This document shows positions 40,299 to 44,603 of a DNA stretch of 44,603 bases, one piece after another. Source of the DNA: Paenibacillus solanacearum. GTDB taxonomy: Bacteria > Bacillota > Bacilli > Paenibacillales > NBRC-103111. The translations under genes and the position numbers were made by a program. The stretch spans positions 1 through 44,603 of the forward strand of contig NZ_CAJVAS010000050.1 of assembly GCF_910593845.1 (NCBI RefSeq), written 5' to 3'. The notes beneath the pieces were generated by a model. That model was not told the origin of the DNA, did no database searches, and was given only the letters and a program-made list of their open reading frames with translations. How positions within the stretch are numbered: position 1 is the stretch's first letter; each line of letters opens with the position of its first letter.

Positions 40299-43200
40299 AT
40301 GAAACGTTTATCCATTCTGTTGACCCTGCTGCTCGCTTTCTCCGTACTGATCGGCGGGCAGGGCTTTCTTGTGCCGATCGCCCGCGCCGACGCCGGTTCC
40401 ATCCCGCCCGAGGAAGCCGGCTGGGTGCTGATCTCGACCGCAGCGCAGCTGGAGCATATTAACCAAAATCAACCCTCTTACGTCGGCCGCAGCATCCGGC
40501 TGATGAACGATATCGACATGACCGGATATGATTGGATCCCGTTCGGCGGCAATGAGAACCCGGCGTTCAGCGGCACTTTCGACGGCCGAGGGCACCGAAT
40601 TTCCGGAATTTCGATTCATGACGTTGCACGGACAGACGTCGGATTTTTCGGCATCGTATCGGGAACCATCCGGAACTTGAGCCTCTCGGTCGAGGCGGAG
40701 GGGGGCAGCTCCACAGGCGGTCTGGTCGGCAGGCTTAACGGAGGACGCGTTATCCTTTCCTCTACGCAGGGCACCGTTACGGGCGGCAATAGCAGCGACA
40801 CGGGCGTGAGCAGCGTCGGAGGGCTGGTCGGCGTAGCGGTCAATTCGGCCATTGAACGCTCTCACTCGTCCGCTTCCGTGAAAAGCGGTTCCGCCGGCAA
40901 TCAATTTGCGGGCGGTTTGGTCGGAGCGCAAGGAACCGGCATAATCAGCAATGCCTACGCGACAGGCACGGTTACCAATGCGTCGAATCCAGGCATTTTT
41001 TTCACTGCCGGGGGACTTGCGGCACAGCTCATTTACGGTACGATTGAAAGCAGCTATGCGGCAGGGGCCCTCACGCTAAGCGCAAGCGTCAGCTATGTGA
41101 TAGCCGGCGGTTTCGCAGGCTCGTTGATAACTGAAGCATCGATCATAGACTCGTATTTCGATAATGTGACCACCCAGCAGACGAAAGGTGTCGCCGACTA
41201 CAGCAGCGGCGGGTCGGTTCAGCTCGCCGGCCGCGCGACAGCCGACATGCGGCAGCAATCCAATTACGAGGGCTGGGATTTCGCCGACACGTGGACTGTT
41301 CATCCCGCCGTGAATGGAGGCTACCCTTATTTTCGCCCCATCTTCTTGACGAACGATCTGCCGCGGGCGACCAAAGAAACGCCCTATTCCTTGACACTGG
41401 AGGCGGTCGACAGCGCGGCCGGCGGATTGAGCTGGAGCGCTTCCCCGCTTCCGGCGGGCATGCGGCTGACCGGCTCCGGCACGCTGGAGGGCACGCCGGA
41501 GCTAGCTGGCGCCTTCCCCATCACTGTGACGGCGACCGATGCCGGGCTGCGAACAGCCAACGCGCTTATGACACTTTACGTAGACGAGTTTGCGCCGGAT
41601 ATAGCCGGATTCAGCATCGTCCCGGGCCGTCTGTTCGGATCGACGAAAGTGACCGCCACTCCGGGGAATCCCGATCATACTTTCGCCTATAGGTTCGGCG
41701 GCTCGGCAGGCGTACGCCCCTTCGTCGGAGTTCCGCTTCCAGGCGGTACGATACCGTACTCGCTTGGGACAGACATTCCTGCCGCAGCCGCGGGCCAAAC
41801 GCTCGAGGTCTATGAGCTGGACGCCGGGCAAACGGTCCGGGCCTGGAGCAGCGCCCGACTAGAAGCGGCCCATATTCAAGACAAGGTGTTTGTCACCGGC
41901 GTCAGCCTTCATCCGTCGGAATTGGCCCTTACGGCAGGACAAGCTCCGCAGAAGCTGACGGCCACCGTCCAGCCTGCCGACGCGACGAATCCCGCCGTAA
42001 CGTGGAGCACCAGCAATCCCGACGCTGCCTCGGTGGACTCCGCAGGAACAGTGACGCCGATCGCAGCAGGGATAGCGATCGTCACAGCCACGACCGTGGA
42101 CGGGGCTTTTACAGCCCATGCAACGGTCACGGTGCAGCCCGTGCCGCCGACTACGGGCACGGTGACGGGCACGGTATACGGGATTGGAAATGTTCCGCTC
42201 TCCGGAGCTGCGGTTATGGCGAACGGGATGAGCGGCATGACCGATAGGCATGGGAACTTTACTTTGACGGGCGTTGCGGCAGGAACGCATACCTTAACGA
42301 TTAGCGCACCGGGATACGACGTTTATATAACGAGCGTGAACGTCATCTCTGGGCAAACCGCGCAGTTGGGCCGCATCGACTTGACCCTCACCCCAGTGCC
42401 GGTCACCGGCGTCAGCCTTCATCCGACGGAGCTGATCCTTACGGCAGGACAAGCTCCGCAGAAGCTGACGGCCACTGTCCAGCCCGCCGACGCAACGAAT
42501 CCCGCCGTGACGTGGCTCTCAAGCAATCCAGCCATAGCCTCGGTGGACTCGGCAGGAACCGTAACGCCGGTCGCCGAAGGGACGGCAACCGTTACGGTCA
42601 CGACCGTGGACGGGTCCTATAACGCCCATGCAACGGTAACGGTGCAGCCCGTCCCGCCGACAACCGGCACGGTGACGGGAACAGTATACGGCATTGGAGA
42701 TGCGCCGATCGATGGAGCTACGGCATCTGCGAACGGAATGAGCGGCACGACGGACGGCTATGGGAAATTTATAATAGGGAACATTGCCCCCGGCGCACAT
42801 ACCTTAACGCTTACCGCCCCGGGATACAATGACTACATGACAAGCGTAACCGTGGTTGCCGGCCAAATCGTAGATAGTGGCCGCTTCGATCTGACAGCCT
42901 TGGATACGGAGGAGCCTTCGGACCACTCGGATTCCGTTCAAAGTACAGGGCAGGTCCCCGCTCCCGATCCAGAGACCATGATGACCATCACCATCAACGG
43001 CCAGGACGTTCGCGTCGTCATGGCCAAAGAGCAAGCAAGCGATGGGCGGGCAGTCCTGCGCCTTATGCTGGACGGCAAACTTCTGAATACACTGTTTGCT
43101 GGTAGCGAAGCAGCCGATCTCGAGTTGAATAGTGCGGAGCCGATCGTGAAAGTAGACCTTCCTGCGGCAGCGCTGCAGGCCCTGGCCGACAGACACCCGA

Positions 43201-44171
43201 ACGCCGTCATTCGCATCAGCGCGAGCGGTGCAAGCTACAGCCTGCCGCTCCATCTTTGGCTAAGCGTACCGATCGATGCGGTTGCCACAGTGGCGATCGC
43301 GCGAATCAATGATACCGATGGCGATGAACTGGCAGCTTCGCTCAACCAGCAGGGCTATACGATGCTTGCGGAACCGGTAGACTTTTCCCTCTACATTGAT
43401 GGTAACGACATGACAGATACGGGCAGCGTATATATCATGCGGACGATTCCACTTGATGCCCCGGTCCTCCCGGACCGCTCGACCGTAGTCTGGATAGATG
43501 GAGCCGGCCGGCCGCATTTTATCCCCTCCGTCTTCAGGACGGTGGACCCGCAGCCGGAAGCGGTATTTTATGCACCGCATCATAGCTTGTATACCGCCAT
43601 ACGATCCAACCGAACGTTCGAGGATGTGAAGGGACACTGGGCACAAGCCGACATTGAGTTGCTGGCGAACAAGCTCGTCGTGCAAGGGACGGATCAGAAT
43701 ATCTTTGTCCCAGACCGGACAGTGACTCGCGCCGAATTCGCCGCGATGCTGATCCGCGCACTCGGACTGGATGAAAAGCCTGGCTATACCCTGTATTCGG
43801 ATGTATCGCCAGAGAAGGATTGGTATTCAGGCGCGGTAGGAGCCGCTTCCAAGGCCGGAGTGATCGAGGGGTATGCGGACGGTACGTTCAAACCGAATGC
43901 GCCCATCACCCGAGAGCAAATAACGGTCATGCTATCCCGCGTGCTCCAATTCGCCGGAAAGCTTCGGGAGACGGACGAAGCCGCATTGGATCGCTTCGCC
44001 GACCATGCCGTTGTAGCCGACTGGGCCAAGCAACCGGCAGCCCAGCTGCTGGCAGCGAACGTGATCGAAGGTGTCACCGACACAACGTTCGCCCCGCAAG
44101 CGCTCGCTACCCGAGCCCAATGCTCGGCTCTGCTAAAGCGGATGCTCCACTATTTGAAATTTATCGATTGA
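40299..44171 (+). CDS. Secreted SLH-domain surface protein with GLUG and Big2 repeats
   Basis: 1290 residues. Signal peptide 1-31 (cleavage after ARADA). About 45-345: GLUG-type repeats (TGGLVG, VGGLVG, AGGLVG, AGGLAA with ATGTVT turns), a beta-helix seen in adhesins. About 350-430: Ig-like putative domain (ATDAGLRTANALMTLYV). Two tandem 170-residue units from 532 and 702, each a bacterial Ig-like domain (VSLHPSELALTAGQAPQKLTATVQP) plus a carboxypeptidase-regulatory-like domain (GTVTGTVYGIGN). About 1107-1290: three SLH domains that tether the protein to pyruvylated cell-wall polymer. Probably an adhesin or substrate-binding surface protein. AAAAGGAG precedes ATG 40299. Confidence 0.92.
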   Translation: MKRLSILLTLLLAFSVLIGGQGFLVPIARADAGSIPPEEAGWVLISTAAQLEHINQNQPSYVGRSIRLMNDIDMTGYDWIPFGGNENPAFSGTFDGRGHRISGISIHDVARTDVGFFGIVSGTIRNLSLSVEAEGGSSTGGLVGRLNGGRVILSSTQGTVTGGNSSDTGVSSVGGLVGVAVNSAIERSHSSASVKSGSAGNQFAGGLVGAQGTGIISNAYATGTVTNASNPGIFFTAGGLAAQLIYGTIESSYAAGALTLSASVSYVIAGGFAGSLITEASIIDSYFDNVTTQQTKGVADYSSGGSVQLAGRATADMRQQSNYEGWDFADTWTVHPAVNGGYPYFRPIFLTNDLPRATKETPYSLTLEAVDSAAGGLSWSASPLPAGMRLTGSGTLEGTPELAGAFPITVTATDAGLRTANALMTLYVDEFAPDIAGFSIVPGRLFGSTKVTATPGNPDHTFAYRFGGSAGVRPFVGVPLPGGTIPYSLGTDIPAAAAGQTLEVYELDAGQTVRAWSSARLEAAHIQDKVFVTGVSLHPSELALTAGQAPQKLTATVQPADATNPAVTWSTSNPDAASVDSAGTVTPIAAGIAIVTATTVDGAFTAHATVTVQPVPPTTGTVTGTVYGIGNVPLSGAAVMANGMSGMTDRHGNFTLTGVAAGTHTLTISAPGYDVYITSVNVISGQTAQLGRIDLTLTPVPVTGVSLHPTELILTAGQAPQKLTATVQPADATNPAVTWLSSNPAIASVDSAGTVTPVAEGTATVTVTTVDGSYNAHATVTVQPVPPTTGTVTGTVYGIGDAPIDGATASANGMSGTTDGYGKFIIGNIAPGAHTLTLTAPGYNDYMTSVTVVAGQIVDSGRFDLTALDTEEPSDHSDSVQSTGQVPAPDPETMMTITINGQDVRVVMAKEQASDGRAVLRLMLDGKLLNTLFAGSEAADLELNSAEPIVKVDLPAAALQALADRHPNAVIRISASGASYSLPLHLWLSVPIDAVATVAIARINDTDGDELAASLNQQGYTMLAEPVDFSLYIDGNDMTDTGSVYIMRTIPLDAPVLPDRSTVVWIDGAGRPHFIPSVFRTVDPQPEAVFYAPHHSLYTAIRSNRTFEDVKGHWAQADIELLANKLVVQGTDQNIFVPDRTVTRAEFAAMLIRALGLDEKPGYTLYSDVSPEKDWYSGAVGAASKAGVIEGYADGTFKPNAPITREQITVMLSRVLQFAGKLRETDEAALDRFADHAVVADWAKQPAAQLLAANVIEGVTDTTFAPQALATRAQCSALLKRMLHYLKFID
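41892..42900 (+). repeat. Tandem 510-bp duplication within the surface-protein gene
   Basis: GTCACCGGCGTCAGCCTTC recurs at 41892 and 42402, exactly 510 bases (170 codons) apart. The first 130 bases of each unit are almost identical, and the second unit ends near 42900. This is a recent in-frame duplication. Confidence 0.85.
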
Positions 44172-44175
44172 TACC

Positions 44176-44226
44176 AAAACTCCCAAGTCTGGACGCATGA
44201 AGCGCTGCAAACTTGGGGGTTTTTGC
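44176..44226 (+). terminator. Terminator of the surface-protein gene
   Basis: CCCAAGT (44182-44188) pairs with ACTTGGG (44211-44217) with a 22-base loop, followed by GGTTTTTGCG; flanking AAAAC/GTTTT can extend the stem. Confidence 0.75.
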
Positions 44227-44291
44227 GTACATCCTGGCAATGAAGGTATTTTTCCGAACTACATTTTTTGAACAAGCTGCTCCGAATACCT

Positions 44292-44484
44292 TTATCTCAC
44301 AAATGTTATATGGTCAATATTAACAGGTTCAATGCTGTCCGCTCGAAACCGCGAATTAATCTGCCCGCGATGATACTGACCATGCAAGGCTACATGAGTT
44401 AAAATATCCCGGACAGAACTCTGTGTCACACAGATCTCGTACTACTGCTCTGCGAGGCCTGACAAGGAGCTCAATTCGTTCTGC
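44292..44484 (-). pseudogene. 3' fragment of a DinB-family gene
   Basis: Read on the minus strand, the last 40 codons are SVRDILTHVALHGQYHRGQI followed by NSRFRADSIEPVNIDHITFVR and TAA (44292-44294). The histidine pattern H...HGQYHRGQI is the C-terminal metal-binding signature of DinB/YfiT-like proteins. Upstream the frame continues as NELSSLSGLAEQ, then an in-frame TAG near 44444, so this exon is itself decayed. The upstream part is interrupted at about 44485 by the group II intron. The gene would be inactive. Confidence 0.65.
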
Positions 44485-44603
44485 TAGAGTGAAGGACTGA
44501 AATAAATTCAGCCCCTCCTCATCAAACCGTACGTGAGGTTTTCCCTCATACGGCTTTCCGATGTTCGTCATTCATGTGCATGCGATCTACAGGAGCGTCT
44601 TTA
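44485..44603 (-). mobile_element. 3' end of a group II intron (domains V and VI)
   Basis: On the minus strand, domain V is AGCCGTATGAGGGAAA then ACCTCACGTACGGTTT (44524-44555): the AGC triad, GAAA loop and CGTACGGTT arm are typical of bacterial group II introns. Domain VI follows as GGGGCTGAATTTATTTCAGTCC (about 44491-44518), ending in CTCTAG (44485-44490) at the probable 3' splice site. The reverse transcriptase ORF and the 5' end are beyond the right edge of the window. The 71-codon ORF (44356-44571) is only a translation of this RNA. Confidence 0.82.

Noticed and set aside
44356..44571. 71-codon minus-strand ORF (begins MTNIGKPYEGKPHVRFDEEG)
   Set aside because: This is a translation of group II intron domain V/VI and the following exon in the wrong frame, a common false annotation.

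Overview
The window looks like chromosomal DNA of a Paenibacillaceae-type Firmicute (Paenibacillus or a near relative). The reasons are moderately high GC, strong AAGGAGG-type ribosome binding sites with frequent GTG/TTG starts, a large S-layer-homology (SLH) surface protein, CsoR/CopZ/CopA copper control, OpuA- and OpuC-type osmoprotectant transporters with a GbsR-type regulator, and orphans typical of the group (YkvI, YetF, DUF423, UPF0316). No tRNA, rRNA or CRISPR array was seen.

Layout. 1-2650 is a decayed mobile-element scar: a broken upstream ORF, a large serine recombinase destroyed by an internal deletion and a frameshift, and a RadC-like N-terminal fragment. 2650-5960 holds DUF423, a DUF1453-like membrane protein and, divergent from it, a NarL-type two-component system. 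5960-14063 (minus strand) is a carbohydrate locus: long ArsR-type regulator, solute-binding lipoprotein, two CUT1 permeases, a GH2 glycosidase and galactonate dehydratase (DgoD). 14182-19589 (minus) is copper homeostasis: csoR-copZ, then copA with its own CsoR-like operator, followed by a sirohaem-reductase-like small protein, a histidine-rich lipoprotein and a VTT/DedA-type membrane protein. 19699-21075 is a membrane-anchored protein with two DJ-1/PfpI-like domains.

21482-36141 is largely osmoadaptation: an OpuC-type ABC operon, an orphan tyrosine recombinase, a UPF0316 protein, an OpuA-type ABC operon divergent from gbsR, YkvI, YetF, a CPA2 antiporter and a BCCT betaine carrier. Between the BCCT gene and the antiporter lies a strongly folding sequence that I cannot assign to a known RNA family. 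36221-38066 has two tiny unknown genes and a SAM methyltransferase. 38044-40161 encodes an unusual regulator that appears to join a STAND-type ATPase, a GNAT-like segment and a C-terminal HTH. 40299-44171 is the SLH surface protein with two tandem 510-bp units. The right end shows a DinB-family gene interrupted by a group II intron, of which only the 3' end (domains V and VI) is in the window.

The best leads for something new are the STAND-GNAT-HTH protein, the copA-linked reductase-like and HxHP proteins, the hairpin leader before the antiporter, the double DJ-1 membrane protein, and the aldonate-type glycoside locus run by an ArsR regulator with a long unknown effector domain. All functional calls come from reading the sequence and family knowledge; no database search was run.
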